DNA of 64,000 nt. It comes from Warburgia ugandensis (Eukaryota; Streptophyta; Magnoliopsida; Canellales; Canellaceae). The stretch covers positions 18,451,103-18,515,102 of the forward strand of contig CP141131.1 of NCBI GenBank assembly GCA_035236585.1, in the 5' to 3' direction. The translations under genes and the position numbers were made by a program. Positions within the stretch are counted from its first letter, which is position 1. Each line of letters begins with the position of its first letter. Positions 11,015-22,538 of this stretch are shown here, piece by piece. The notes under the pieces were generated by a model that was not told the DNA's origin, did not search any database, and saw only the letters and a list, made by a program, of their open reading frames with translations.

Positions 11015-13000
11015 TGTAATCTCCACGAAAACACTAAAAAATGGGAAGAAAACGGAGGTGATCGAGAAGCGGGAATTCCAATTTGGTCTCTCGAGAGGAA
11101 ATCTTTTTTCCTGAAATTTATTCAGATGGTTTCTGTTCTGAGTTCTGATTTCTGAAATGAAGCGCTGGAGAGAGAGTGTGTGTGTTGTGTTGATGGGGTG
11201 GGGGGATAGATGCGCCTGAAAAATATTCCGAAAATAGGCGCTGGCGCCGACCGATGGAAAGGTGGTCCCCACTTTCCAACTAATTCCAATTAAACGCGGT
11301 ATTAAAGCGGGCCCAACTTCTTCCCCTCTTTCTTCCTTTTGCGTGGGCCCGCATCTGCTTTTCTTCTCCTCCTTTTCCCCTTTTAGGTGGTGGTCCTCCC
11401 ACGCCTTCCTATTTCTAACTATTTCATTTTTCTGTAGCTTTTACGTGGTTGCTGTAGCTTGAGATGGAGTGAGCTGCCTTGAGATGACTTGAGATGACCC
11501 ACATCCATCCTCAAACACCACCAAAAATGAGGTGAAGAGTGACATGGCCCATCTCAATCACCACCGTTGACAACCATGTACTCGATGAACGGTTTGGATA
11601 AACAGGAACTGCATTAAACGCGCAGACAGGAGCATACAATTCCGATTTACGTACACAGACCGTTTGCCTTGCGTCATCGTGTGCAATTTGGAGCAATCCA
11701 ACAATGCGCGTGCTGCGTACGTTAACAGGCTGGCCTGGGCATTTTCGTACTTAAGTCTCCTTGCGTGCTCGCTCTTTTGTTGCGTTTTCGGTTAGCTACC
11801 GAGGGAAGGAATGGATGAAACTTAACACGATACGCACCTGTGCGTACCGGCCACGCCCTCCTCTCGTTTCTTTTGTACCGCGGACGTACCAGCCAATTGG
11901 AATAAGGTCTTGATGATTGTGACGACGACGTACCAGCTTTGCTTGCTCTTTTCTCAACTTCATTTGTCAGATCATCTCAGCCGTTCGATATGTCTAGAGA
12001 GATCGTTAAAATTTCCTTAATTTCTCCTTCCTCACCAATCACCAGGTTCATACTCGGCATATACGACGCACAATTTGGGACCCACCTCATGTTGTTTTCC
12101 ATCTTGGCCTGGCTGGCTGGTCTACGAATTGGAGTAGCTGCAACTTGCAAAACATGTTTCCATGGGAATTAATTTACGGCCACGATCTCATCATCTTAGA
12201 GCCAGATTTCGATCTTGAAAACCACCAGATCCACCTGTACTTCCGTTGACCATAATTCCTCAGGTAATGAATAGAACATGCGGGGCAACACCAAGATTAC
12301 CAGTTAAACCTACGATGGGGTCTACCCATTTAATTGATATGTAGAATTTTCTCATTTGATCAAGACCGTAGATCTTTCACTTTAAGGAAACCAAAACAAA
12401 TTTGACATATTAATGTTTGAAAGAAGATGGATTGACCTTATATATCTAGGTATATATGATGCAAAAGTGCAATAAAGTTTTGGTGTAAATGCAGCCTGTC
12501 GGCTTGTTAGTTAGGTGGGACCGTCAAGCTGTTGGATCATGTGGCCATCAGCCCTTATTCTTAAAATTTTGATGCGATGATTGGAACATTTTGGGCAGAT
12601 GTGGGAATGTCGGATCTTGCATTCATCAGCTCTTGATCTCGAACTCTACAGAATGATCGACGAAATTATCTTATATGTATCCGTTGTGTCTATACGATAT
12701 TGAGATGATCTGAGATCAATGATTCTGCTGGGCCAATTAGATACCTGGTGATGGGACATCATTGGGTGTGACCCACCACGTGGATTAGATAATCCTTTAT
12801 CTTTGAAACTTCTGTGCCACTTGGTTTACACCTTGGATGATCAAGTGGGGACAATATTTGGGGCATGGCTGATCTAGAATAGAGCATGTCAAAAGAATGT
12901 CTAGGATCAATAGAAAGGTGGTCCCCCAGCTTTAATTGGCAGTGTTCAATTCACACACGCATTAAAAGAAAAAGAAGAATAACACATCATATAGATATGG
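11015..13000. other. BELL gene upstream region and intergenic DNA
   Basis: This should contain the 5' leader and promoter of the minus-strand homeobox gene. I could not place a TATA box or start site with confidence. No other gene is visible; all frames are short and lack splice support. Confidence 0.5.
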
Positions 13001-13690
13001 TTTTTTTGCCAAAATACTATTAATATTTTGGCATTTTTGTAAAAAAAAAAATCCAACATTTTTTTTTAATTTTACAAATTTGCCATTAAATTTTTATAAA
13101 CTTTGCAAAAAAATTATTTTGTTTGTTTTCCATCTTCTTTCTCTTTTAGTTTTTACAAAATTTTGATATTATAATTGTCTAATATATCACATATCTTACA
13201 ACAGAAGTAAGGGGAGATGTCGAAAAACAGGAACTGCAAACTGGATGGGGAGTTGGGGGCTCTCAAACAGCTGGGAGTTCAACGGGGGCATGCCAAGGAT
13301 CACTAGCAGAGGGTGCACGGTGTCAATCGATGAGAGGGGGATATGCACTGAGGCTGCATGGTGAATAAGCCACAACCCCAAAAAATGCATAAAAAATAAG
13401 GATTGCTCAGGTTTCGATTGCAAGAATTGCTGGCACAAATACCAATATAGAAAAAGTCAGTATCAGCTGCCGGAGGAAACAAAGATAATATTAAAATTTA
13501 GTAAAAACTAATGGAAAAAAAAAAAAAAAAAGAAAGATAGAAAACTAACATAATGTCAATTTTACAAAACTCATAAAATCTTAATAATAAATTTGCAAAA
13601 TTAAAAAATAATTAGACATGATTAAAAAGGCCAAAATATAATTATATTTTTACAAAAATCCTTATAAATTTCATTCTAGCATAAAATAAA
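13000..13690. mobile_element. fold-back element with AT-rich arms and GC-richer core
   Basis: The arm at about 13008-13185 (tttggcatttttgtaaaa, aattttacaaattt, agtttttacaaaattttgat) is an imperfect inverted copy of about 13490-13665 (gtaaaaacta, aatttgcaaaatt, ggccaaaatat). The arms flank a visibly GC-richer core at about 13200-13485. The shape resembles a non-autonomous DNA transposon or MITE that picked up unrelated sequence. I found no clear target duplication, so the exact ends and superfamily are open. Confidence 0.55.
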
Positions 13691-13699
13691 AAAGAATTT

Positions 13700-15930
13700 A
13701 TCTAGTGCTGTATAATTAAGCCAAAAAAATGAAGACCGCTGCAGGAACTGAAAATGGAATAGCAAAAATACCATAAAATAGGTGAACAATACCGATGCAA
13801 GCACGTGGGAACGGCAAATAGGAGAAGAGGAAACTCAGTCTACGTAAAAGCCATGAAAGGGAACAACAGAGTCGTAGAGCCAGTTTGGTTTGAATTTATG
13901 CTTACTTTATTGTTTTACTCCTTTACGGAAAAGAGGGGCAAAAAACATCACGTGACAGTCTAAAACAGCAATCTGTCTACCTGCTAAAATGTCAGGCACT
14001 TTGACACGTCAGCAATCAGAAGCACAAGAGATTCCGGGCCCACATCTCCTTCCCCAAGCCCCCACAGTGTGGGACGCCTTTTCCGTGTGAGAATAATCCA
14101 GGAAGAGAATCAGCAACGGCGCGCGTTACGAAACTGGAGTGGGCCCCTCAGTTTATCTGAGGAGCTGCAGTTTCCCAGTGGGGCCCAATGATTAAGGAGG
14201 TGATGTCAGCGATCGCAGCCGCTTATCCTTGTCCTTGTCTGTGCACTAAAGTGGGCCTGCGTTTTGGGCTTCTCCCCGCTACGCTACCTGCGTCTTAACT
14301 CTCCTTACCTGCCACTTTATCCGGTTGTTGAAACCCCGATCGTGCCAGTCGCACGTACGCACCATGTAACGTAGTGGCACCGCTCTTTCCATCTCCACCA
14401 CATCTGCTCTTACATTCTCCACCTTGGAAATCTCCAAACAAACACCCAATGAATGGATGTAATCGAAGCCGTACATTTATTGGACGCACCTAGTCCCTTT
14501 GCCACCAGCTTGTTGTAAGGAGGGGGGCCTACTTGTTTAATGGCTTGTAATGAATTGTTGGCACTGAATTTTTGGTGCTTTAATTTCTTCCAAACCATTC
14601 ATCGGGTAGGTGTATTTATGTGTCAGTTCTCCATCAATTGATGATTATTAGCCTTTGATCATGGATCGCTGCCGTTCGAAGAACAAAAAATTTGGCAGAT
14701 TGTTCCCCTCTTTTTAGATGAAAGGAAAAACTGTCCGTTTAAAGGCCACCAAAGAGAGGCCTGGAATCATCAAATTTGTTCTAATTTTGATGTAGGCATC
14801 ATCCATGGCACGGCTTATGATATGAACGGTTGGATCTTTGGAAGAGAATGGGCCCTATTTGTACTTTAGCTCTCTCACAGTTTCAAACTGAAAACGCGTG
14901 GCCCCACAACTAACAACTCTCGTGAATAAGCCATGCAACAAAATTCAACCCATGTGAAACGACTGCAAGCTTAATCTATAGAATTAGAGGTTAGAAAATT
15001 AAGACAAATTATTGTGTACGTTCGTCAACGATGACTTGAGAAGTATGCTTTTTTCTTCTTCTTTTTTCAATTCAAAGCTTTGCATGATAAAAATTCTTGT
15101 CTTATAAAATTGTTCTGCGACCACAGAAGCTTCCTTTCTATAAATCTGAAAATTCTTATCAGATACAAGCAAATGATTCAGTTCCAAAGCCAAAGAATCA
15201 TAGTTCTTAAACAACTAATCAAAAAGATTTTGGAGCGTTTTAGGGTTAGGTATTGTTCCCCCAACGACTGTAATATCAAGTACATTCTAACGAGTTCTAA
15301 TATGATCAGATTTATAAGTATCTCTTGTGAAATATGAGCGACACCAAACTCCTCTAGAGCCAAAATTTCCATTTCTCCTCTTCCTCTGAGGGTTCGAAGC
15401 ATGCCCACCCGCTATACTTTTCTCAAGATATGCTATGGTCCTGGGTGTCTTTTTGTGGTCTTTTAGCATTAGAAGAAGTCGTGTCCATGTGGATAGACTA
15501 AGGGTTAGTATTTTGTCTATATTTAGTAATGAGATTATAACTATATACACCTAGATTAGAATAAATAAACCAAAGAATTATGAACTCATGAAACCGTACG
15601 TTTTGTACCTTTTCAAGATCCAAACTGTTCATCTTAGTCAATCGGAAGCAGAATATCACGGACTTGCATTGCAAGGGTAAAATTGTGACCCCGTGACAAG
15701 AAGACCTACCTACCCAAAACTCAAGTCTAAGCCTAACCTATACATAGCTATTCATGTACCAATTCTTAGCCTTCAAGACCTGACCATTAGTGAAATAATA
15801 CCCAAGAGAAGGTGTACATAAGCTGGTCATTGGACTATAGCGACTGATTGATAATATTGTCAAGTAAACATGTCAAAGAGTCAATGCAGGACCCTCCCTG
15901 TTCTAAAGATGCTGATTGGGGCATGGTATA
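13700..15930. other. intergenic DNA, no gene recognised
   Basis: The frames here are short. A minus-strand stretch at 15290-15420 (peptide with NPQRKRRNGNFGSRG) is followed in another frame at 15000-15214 by NYDSLALELNHLL. It might be debris of a coding sequence, but I recognise no family and it has stops and frameshifts. Confidence 0.4.
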
Positions 15931-15937
15931 ACAAGAA

Positions 15938-16115
15938 AAAGGACAGCTCCGGTGCACAAAACTCCTGGATATACAGGGTTTGGGAAAGGACGGACTACAA
16001 GGGTCAATAGTATGCAACCTTATCTTGTATTTTACAAGAGACTGTTTTTACGCCTTAAACTTATGACCTCAAGGTCATACAAAGGACAACTCTATTATTG
16101 TGCCAAGGCTCCCCT
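15938..16115 (-). mobile_element. tRNA-derived SINE, copy 1
   Basis: On the minus strand the order is GCCTTGGCACAATAAT (A-box-like start), a region equivalent to the B box (degenerate here), a GACTACAA-type middle and an end at GGTGCACCGGAGCTGTCC followed by a T-rich tail. The same order of blocks occurs in four other copies in this window. It is a degenerate, non-coding retroelement; frames through it are not genes. Confidence 0.7.
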
Positions 16116-16119
16116 CAAA

Positions 16120-17040
16120 ACATGAATTAAATAATCCGTACACGGTGACACTGATGGCTGCCTAAATCATTTTCAACCTAGACAAACAGCCCATGGTTTC
16201 AGGGCTGTTATATCTATGCTTAAACAATTTTAAACGTATGTTCAGGTTCCCAGTAGAAGGGGATAAGATCGCTATCCATTGTGTCTTTGGTCCGTGCCAC
16301 GCCAAACAAAGAATGAAACCAATCAATATCTGCAGTAGGTCCTATCCTTGACTTACTCAAATTGGATTCCACAATTAGTGGGCTCAACCTTGGCTCGTTG
16401 CACGGTTCTATTGGCTTCTGATTGAAGCTTGACCTTGCAGGGGGTCAAGTTGCGTGGGTTAGACCTTGTCCTTGACTCTGGCTCTGTTAAATTCTTCCTC
16501 TATTCTTGAGTAGATAACGACAGTCCCTGCATGAATACAGCACCAATCTTTCTGGCCTTACTTCTGCCCCAAATTGTTGGAAATAACCAAGTTACTTGCT
16601 TCTCTATTAATAGATGGATCTGGGCGAACAGAAATAAGGTGTCATTCGTAAGACCCTCATATATCACTTTTTAAAAATATAACACGCATGGCCAATACCG
16701 TAATTGCATCAACTATAAAGGTTGGGCAGGGCCGGGACAAGCCACTGACAGGGCGAGGCAGGGAAGAGACAAGCCAGGCAGGGACGGCCAAAGAACAACC
16801 CTGACCTACCCTTTCCGTCCGTAGCCAAGAATGGTTGCAAGAACCATTTCTGAGAGTTCAACACAGTAGCTATTGGCCATGGAAGTTGTCTGACCCTGTA
16901 GCAGCAGTAAGCTAGCTATAGATGTCTATAGTTTTCAAGTTGAAAATTTCCTTAGAGTTTTAATATAGTCAGTACTGAGATTTTCAACTTTCTATTACTT
17001 GACTTGACTCGCTCTCGAGTAGAGTTGAGCATTCATGATT
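16120..17040. other. intergenic DNA between SINE copies
   Basis: No gene was recognised. A short G-rich local repeat with the unit ggcaggga/gacaagcca lies near 16725-16790. Confidence 0.5.
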
Positions 17041-17044
17041 TTAA

Positions 17045-17215
17045 TGTCTTGGAGCGTGTCATCTGCGAGGAGTGTGACCTTAAGGTCATGGGTCACGGCA
17101 TGGAAACAGTCTCTTAAAAATACAAGATAAAACTGCATACTATAAACCCTTGTAGTCCACCTCTTCCCTGCACCTGGCATAGGCAGGAGCTTCATGCACC
17201 GGAGCTGTCCTTTTT
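17045..17215 (+). mobile_element. tRNA-derived SINE, copy 2
   Basis: The plus-strand order is cttggagcg, gtgaccttaaggtcatgggtcac, tggaaacagtctctt, tacaagataaaactgcatac, cccttgtagtccac, a ggagcttcatgcaccgg block and gctgtcctttttag. These are the same blocks as the copies at 18.3, 19.1 and 21.0 kb. The B-box region is degenerate (gggtcacgg in place of ggttcaagg). Confidence 0.75.
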
Positions 17216-17219
17216 AGAC

Positions 17220-18320
17220 TATGCCATATGCTTTAGAAACTCAGACAAATTTGAGATTGCTTTTAAACATTCTATGTTTATGAAGCATCGTTGTTTAAAA
17301 ATATCAGAATTTGGATATCATCTCTATTTATGGCACAGTCTATCGTGCAGTGAGGCGAGACTTCCCCACAAGTTACCATCAGGCTGGCTCTCTACTCTGA
17401 AGAATGAGTCATTCGGCCCATTGGCCTCGTTAGTTACTCTGAATTCGGATATCTAAGGGCACAAAAATCATGTTGTTTGAATTATTAGCATTAAAAAAGA
17501 AAAAGCATTTTTTATCACTAAATGTGGACCGTTGATTTTAATATGTTTCCAACCATTCTTATGCAATGATCGATCAAAAGTACTCCTTCTCAGATACTAC
17601 AATAGGGGCATCCTTTTTAGGCTCCTAAATATGCAAAGCCGGAAATGTCAGATGATCAGCCTGGATTGACCAAAGGTGGCCCATTATGTAAAACTTGGGT
17701 GCCTCAATATAACTTGCCATGATTTCAAGGCTCGTTGCAGCATTCCCCTTTCCTTGGACTAATACAATCTGCATGGCCATGTTACAAAGTCAGTTGTCCT
17801 TGGAGGGGATTTATAGAATCCGGTATCATTTTATTACAAGAACTTAAGAGGGGGGCATGCCCATAAGAGACTTCCAAACATCAGAGGTTGTCTAAGCAGC
17901 GACCAACAGTACAAATAATTGACCTGACAAGGGTCGTTACCGCCTTGCAAAGAAAGTTTCCTACCACTGAATTATTTTTGCTTGTGGGATTTGGCAGTTG
18001 CTTCAACTAGTTCCTAAACGACAAAAGATCTTACTCAAAATCATTCCTCAGCTGGCACCCAAATCTTTGGCAGTGTGATTAATTGAAGCCCATGTGAAAC
18101 CTTTCTTGGATTTTATCCCCCAAGGATTCTCTCTCAAAAGAGTACGTTGGGAGAGGAACTATAGGCTAATAAAAAAATGGTAGTATTTTAATCCAATTAC
18201 TAGTAACAATGACTTTGCAAGGTTTGCGTTCTTATTGGTTTACATGCTTGTATAATGTTTGCTTCCATACTCTTGGCCAACAGAACCTTGTATCTATTAT
18301 CATCGACAAGCTGGTACTAT
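17220..18320. other. intergenic DNA, no gene recognised
   Basis: I see only short interrupted frames and no splice-supported exon or repeat structure. Confidence 0.5.
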
Positions 18321-18321
18321 A

Positions 18322-18482
18322 ATAATGTGCACCGGTCTATACGGGGTCTGAGGAAGGGGCAGAGCACAAGGGTCTATAGTACTCAGCCTTATCTTGCATT
18401 TTTGCAAGAGGCTATTTTCACGTCTTGAACCCATGATCTCAAGATCATACGACAACAACTTTAACATTGCGCCAAGGTTTTC
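18322..18482 (-). mobile_element. tRNA-derived SINE, copy 3
   Basis: Read on the minus strand it starts CCTTGGCGCAATGTTAAAG, an A-box-like promoter. GGGTTCAAGACGTG (B box GGTTCRANNC) follows, then the GCAAAAATGCAAGATAAGG and CCCTTGTG blocks, and it ends in GTGCAC near 18327. This copy has the best-preserved A and B boxes of the five. Confidence 0.8.
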
Positions 18483-19094
18483 CTTCACTGTAATAACCCA
18501 AGATACCTACAGAAAAGAAAAACAATGCTTCATTCAACTAATAACAGCTATGCAGAAGACACGTTACACTGTTTAATTCCTTTATGGACATAGGGTCATG
18601 TAAATCAATGAAGTTGGACGGACTTAACGCATTCCATCCATTACTAAGATCAGTAGTCCTAACAACTAAGACTGTATTTTTTGTAGAGATGCCCCCATCT
18701 TGACCATACACACTCCGTATTTACATTCTAAAGTCATTATTTCCCGTCTAATCAATTGCATCCAATCAGCTTCTTAAAGAAATAAACAATAATAACAAGT
18801 GTTCAGCATTCCTAACTGAGTTTTAAAGTTTGTCCATTTCATGAAGGAAAGATCTCAATGACGGCTGAGGAAATACCTGAATGCAGGCCCCCAACATCGG
18901 TCCCACAAAAGGTCAGTTTCATCACCATAACATGCCATATCTACGATATTGATAGAGATGGATGACCCCATCAGCTTGGGTAGAATGAGAACTACCATCC
19001 TTTTCCCATTTGTTATATCCATCACGTATAAGTTGTCACATTTGCTTCTGGTAATATAAATGATGTCATAAACGAATCCCTTACTATAAGTCTA

Positions 19095-19252
19095 AGCATT
19101 CCTTCTCTTGACTTTGAGGTTACAGGTTCAAACTTAGAAACAGCCTCTTGCAAAAATACAAGGTAAGGCTGAGTATTATAGGCCTTTGTGATCTACTCCT
19201 TCTCCGGACTCTGCATAGGCTGGAGCTTCGTGCACTGAGACTGCCCTTGTAT
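19095..19252 (+). mobile_element. tRNA-derived SINE, copy 4
   Basis: It has B-box-like acaggttcaaacttag, then cagcctcttgcaaaaat, aaggtaaggctgagtatt, a ctttgtgatctactcc block and ggagcttcgtgcactgag ending actgcccttg. The 5' end is eroded compared with the copy at 18.3 kb. Confidence 0.75.
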
Positions 19253-19254
19253 TC

Positions 19255-19800
19255 CCTCCTTTTCTTCTTTCTGCAATGTTTGAAAAAGCTAAAGGCAGGG
19301 ACGGTAGAAGGGCCAGTGCAAATGACAAGGAAAATGAGCCTTTCCAGCTAGGAAATGAGCCTTTTTCCTTTGTCCCATGCGCATTCATTTCAGCTCCTGT
19401 TTTGTTGTCTCTACGGATTTACGTCCTTCCAAGGGGCTATGGAATTTTCTGCTAGTAATTTAAAAGCTTGGTCGAGTGTTGGAAGTTCATTTTCTACAAC
19501 GATACAAATTGTTTTTGCCGTTATTTTCATTGTCTCAATCACGAGAGACTTCTTAAATGCGTGTTGAGTATACCCATGGTTAAGTTAATTGGATTCAACA
19601 AGAAAACGTGTTCATGTGGTTCATGGGTTAGCTAGAAATATATGCTAAAAGCATCCAATAGGCATAAAATTTGGTATGTAGTCTATCATGCAGGTGTGAG
19701 TGCGTTAATTTCAGCTGTTTTATTCAGGTGTAATAAGCAGGTTGCATCTTATTGGGTAGAAAAAAGTAAAAAACAGAAAAAAAATTAGAAGAAATGGCAG
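19255..19800. other. intergenic DNA, no gene recognised
   Basis: Short frames on both strands lack family resemblance or splice support. Nothing else was seen. Confidence 0.45.
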
Positions 19801-19809
19801 TTAGAAACT

Positions 19810-19985
19810 TTTTTCTGGCCAATCAAATGTCACCTACACTTTAGACCTGAAACTTTCAACTATTTAATGCAGTATAAAGTACAGGTGACATATAAGTTAA
19901 AAGCAAAAAATGCTCTTTTTAACTTTTTTTCAACCAATCACATGTCACCTGCACTTTATACCTGCATTAAATAGTTGAAATTACG
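19810..19985. mobile_element. small fold-back (MITE-like) element with 39-bp hairpin arms
   Basis: The arm tttcaactatttaatgcagt...ggtgacat (19854-19891) is the inverted copy of atgtcacctg...aaatagttgaaa (19942-19980), with a loop of about 50 bases. A third, direct, weaker copy (aatgtcacctacactttaga) precedes the first arm near 19825. It could be a MITE or a hairpin transcript source; no target duplication was identified. Confidence 0.6.
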
Positions 19986-20645
19986 ACTCCTCGTATATAT
20001 GTATATATAGACACACATTGTAGAGCTCATGAGCATCTAATCCTGAAATTTATAGGAAATACATTATAAATTTACATATGCTTGATTCACAATCTTTGTG
20101 TAGGAAAATAACAATAAGTGATTGCTGTAGTGTTTATGAAATCTTGAGTGACTTGGGTCCAGCAATCTAGAGCTAAGTTTTCGGGTCTTTTTCTGCAACA
20201 TATGAATTTATACTCTCTCCCTCTCTCCCATATACATGTTTTGTCTCGTTGATGGCTACCTCCGTGCATATAAGAAGGGAATGATGTAATCTAATTCGTC
20301 ATCTACCATCTCCTAAAAGTTAATTGACACTGTCTGCTGTCAATTTAATTTCTATTGTATGAAGATCCTCCGGCAAGTCGGCTGGAAAGCACACCAGACT
20401 AAGTTATTTTTAACTACAATATTATTACATAAATGTCAGGACTTTGGGCTAGATAAAGTCATACTAGAAAACCAATTGATGGATTCTACTATCATCCTTG
20501 CTCTTGATGACCGTTTTGTTTGTATCCATGACAGGGATATTAATTAAACTTCCTCCTAATTAAGGGACCCAACCTTAACCGGGTTTTAGTTTTACTCAAT
20601 TAGTGAAGCTTCATCGAATATGTTGAATGTATTCAAAGTCAAGTC
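19986..20645. other. intergenic DNA, no gene recognised
   Basis: A short alternating tatatatgtatatata tract lies near 19992-20010. No coding exon is supported. Confidence 0.45.
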
Positions 20646-20649
20646 TCTA

Positions 20650-20945
20650 AAGTGACTTTCTAATTGAGAAATACTAACGTTCAAAGGGCACTTTACGAGG
20701 CTTTGCATGGAAGGAAATATATATCATCGATGCGTTGGGATAAAATTAAAGAACAGAAGTTGCTTGGGTCAAAAATAGTTGAGAAAACAACTGATAAAAT
20801 CAAGCTTATTTGCAAGCGGTTCATGGTGGCTCTGAGCAAACAAGAGTTATCCAAATAAGTACCAAAGGGACTTAAAATTTGAAATAAGTGATCGTGTTTT
20901 TATCAAGGCATCTCCCACCAAAGGCATCATGAGATCTGAATAGAC
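20650..20945 (+). pseudogene. Ty3/Gypsy integrase C-terminal fragment
   Basis: The translation reads ALYEALHGRK, then KLLGSKIVEKTTDKIKLIC, then (after a stop) LKFEISDRVFIKASPTKG. This is the layout of the Ty3/Gypsy integrase C-terminus (YEALYGRxC ... GxELVxxTxEKV ... LEFxVGDxVFLKVSPxKG). It contains a stop and a frame break and no LTR borders it. It is an orphan relic from a Ty3 lineage related to the elements further along. Confidence 0.75.
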
Positions 20946-21021
20946 TTGATCTCAATGCAAGTGGTCACTTGAAGTTAGTGTAACTTTTAGCAGATAATGA
21001 GCAGTTGCTTTTGCATAAAAT

Positions 21022-21183
21022 GGCAGCCCCTGTGTACGAAGCTCCAGCCTATGCAGGGTTCGGGGAAGGGGTGGACCACAAGAGCCTATAGTAGGCAGCC
21101 TTACCTTGCATTTTTTGCAAGAAGCTGTTTCCACGCCTTGAACCCGTGACCTCAAGGTCACATGACGACAACTTTTACTATTG
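21022..21183 (-). mobile_element. tRNA-derived SINE, copy 5
   Basis: On the minus strand it has GACCTTGAGGTCACGGGTTC (B box), AAGGCGTGGAAACAGCTTC, CAAAAAATGCAAGGTAAGG, CTCTTGTGGTCCACCCC and GAGCTTCGTACACAGGGGCTGCC. It matches the copies at 18.3 and 19.1 kb block for block. Confidence 0.8.
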
Positions 21184-21345
21184 CTACTGCATGTTACCTT
21201 TATAACATGCTTTGCATGCAAGTATGACTAATAGCTTCCATATGTCACCTTTATAACATGCTTTGCACGGAAGTATGATTAGTTGCTTCTGCGTGTTACC
21301 TTTATAGTAAGGTATGCACATGCAATCATGATTAGCAGTCTTCAC
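21184..21345. repeat. tandem repeat, about 58-bp unit, three copies
   Basis: Three adjacent units share ttacctttataacatgctttgc, then a aagtatga(c/t)ta block, then agcttc or tgcttc. The third unit is the most diverged. It directly abuts the 5' end of the fifth SINE. Confidence 0.75.
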
Positions 21346-21349
21346 ATCC

Positions 21350-22538
21350 ATGAAAAGCCATTCTCTTAGCTTCAAACTCTCATTTCCAAGCGAACTAGAA
21401 GGAAATTGCGGAGAAGAAAAGGAATTTTAGGGCAAGAAGGGAGATTAATCTTAAGTAGAGATGGGAAACTAAGGAATCTAGAGATAACTAGACTAATATA
21501 AGTAATTAATCTAGTCCTTGAAGCACCGATTCATTTTTTCTTTAAAAAGAGATTTCTATATATGGGTTTCTAAAATGGATTTTTGCATGTGATTTATGTG
21601 ATGGTTTTGTGTTGGTGTTCAAAATTGGGTTTATATAAAAAGGATTTCCATAATGAGTTTCTAAGATAGGTTTGTATCTAAATTTGAAATTATCCATTTG
21701 AAATTATCCCAACAAATGATTTAGTACTTATCTACTTTATCTAAGATTTCTTACTAGTCCTATCTTGCCTAAAAGCTATACCTACAAATTATTTAGTATT
21801 TATCTATTTAAGCTAAGATTTCTTATTAGTCCTTTCTTCCCTAAAACTGCTTTTAACTATTTCTTTTCCTTATGAACTTAATTGTGTCAAGAAACTTGGT
21901 TATGGAATTATAAATTGCAAAATAAATCTCATCTATGCACTTCTTATTGCTTAATTTCTTCTATCTTGGATCGAATGTAAGTAAATCATTGAACCTATTG
22001 AATTTAGGGTTGATTTCTAAGGCATGATGTTATATCTCAAGTGAAAAGTTTTAATCTATAAATAAGTTATTTATATTTGAAAGCAATCGATGAATTTATT
22101 GGCTTTTGAGAGAATCTCTCCAAATAATTTCTTAGTGGCCTTGGTGAGATGTCATTAGGGTAGTGGCCCCATTCAAGATGCTGGTGGAGATATAATGAAC
22201 ATGTCTAATCAACAAAGTTAGTGGCCTTAGCTGAGATGTCAATGAGGATTTGTAAGGATTAATGGCTCAAATGAGTTGACCATTATTGATCACAATGGTT
22301 AAAGGCCTCTCTTGATCTATCAGAGAGGATTGTGGGAATTTGACTGGGGTGATATGTGGCCCCATCCAATCAATGGAGTAGTTACCTCTACTGATTCTTT
22401 AGTGAGGATTATGTGTGATTGATCCTGTTAAAATGCATAAAATAGATTTATTAAATCTTAATGAATCAAATACTAAACTTAGCTTTAAATTTATATCACA
22501 TGAGAATCAAATTATACTTCTACCTCCAAGGGCTTTTG
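21350..22538. other. AT-rich DNA flanking the first LTR element
   Basis: No gene was recognised. A loose repeat (gtggcc...gatgtcatt/aatgagg) appears near 22130-22260. It ends at the LTR border at 22539. Confidence 0.5.

Noticed and set aside
13196..13438. 80-codon minus-strand frame in the fold-back core
   Set aside because: No family resemblance and no splice support; kept only as a possible captured fragment.
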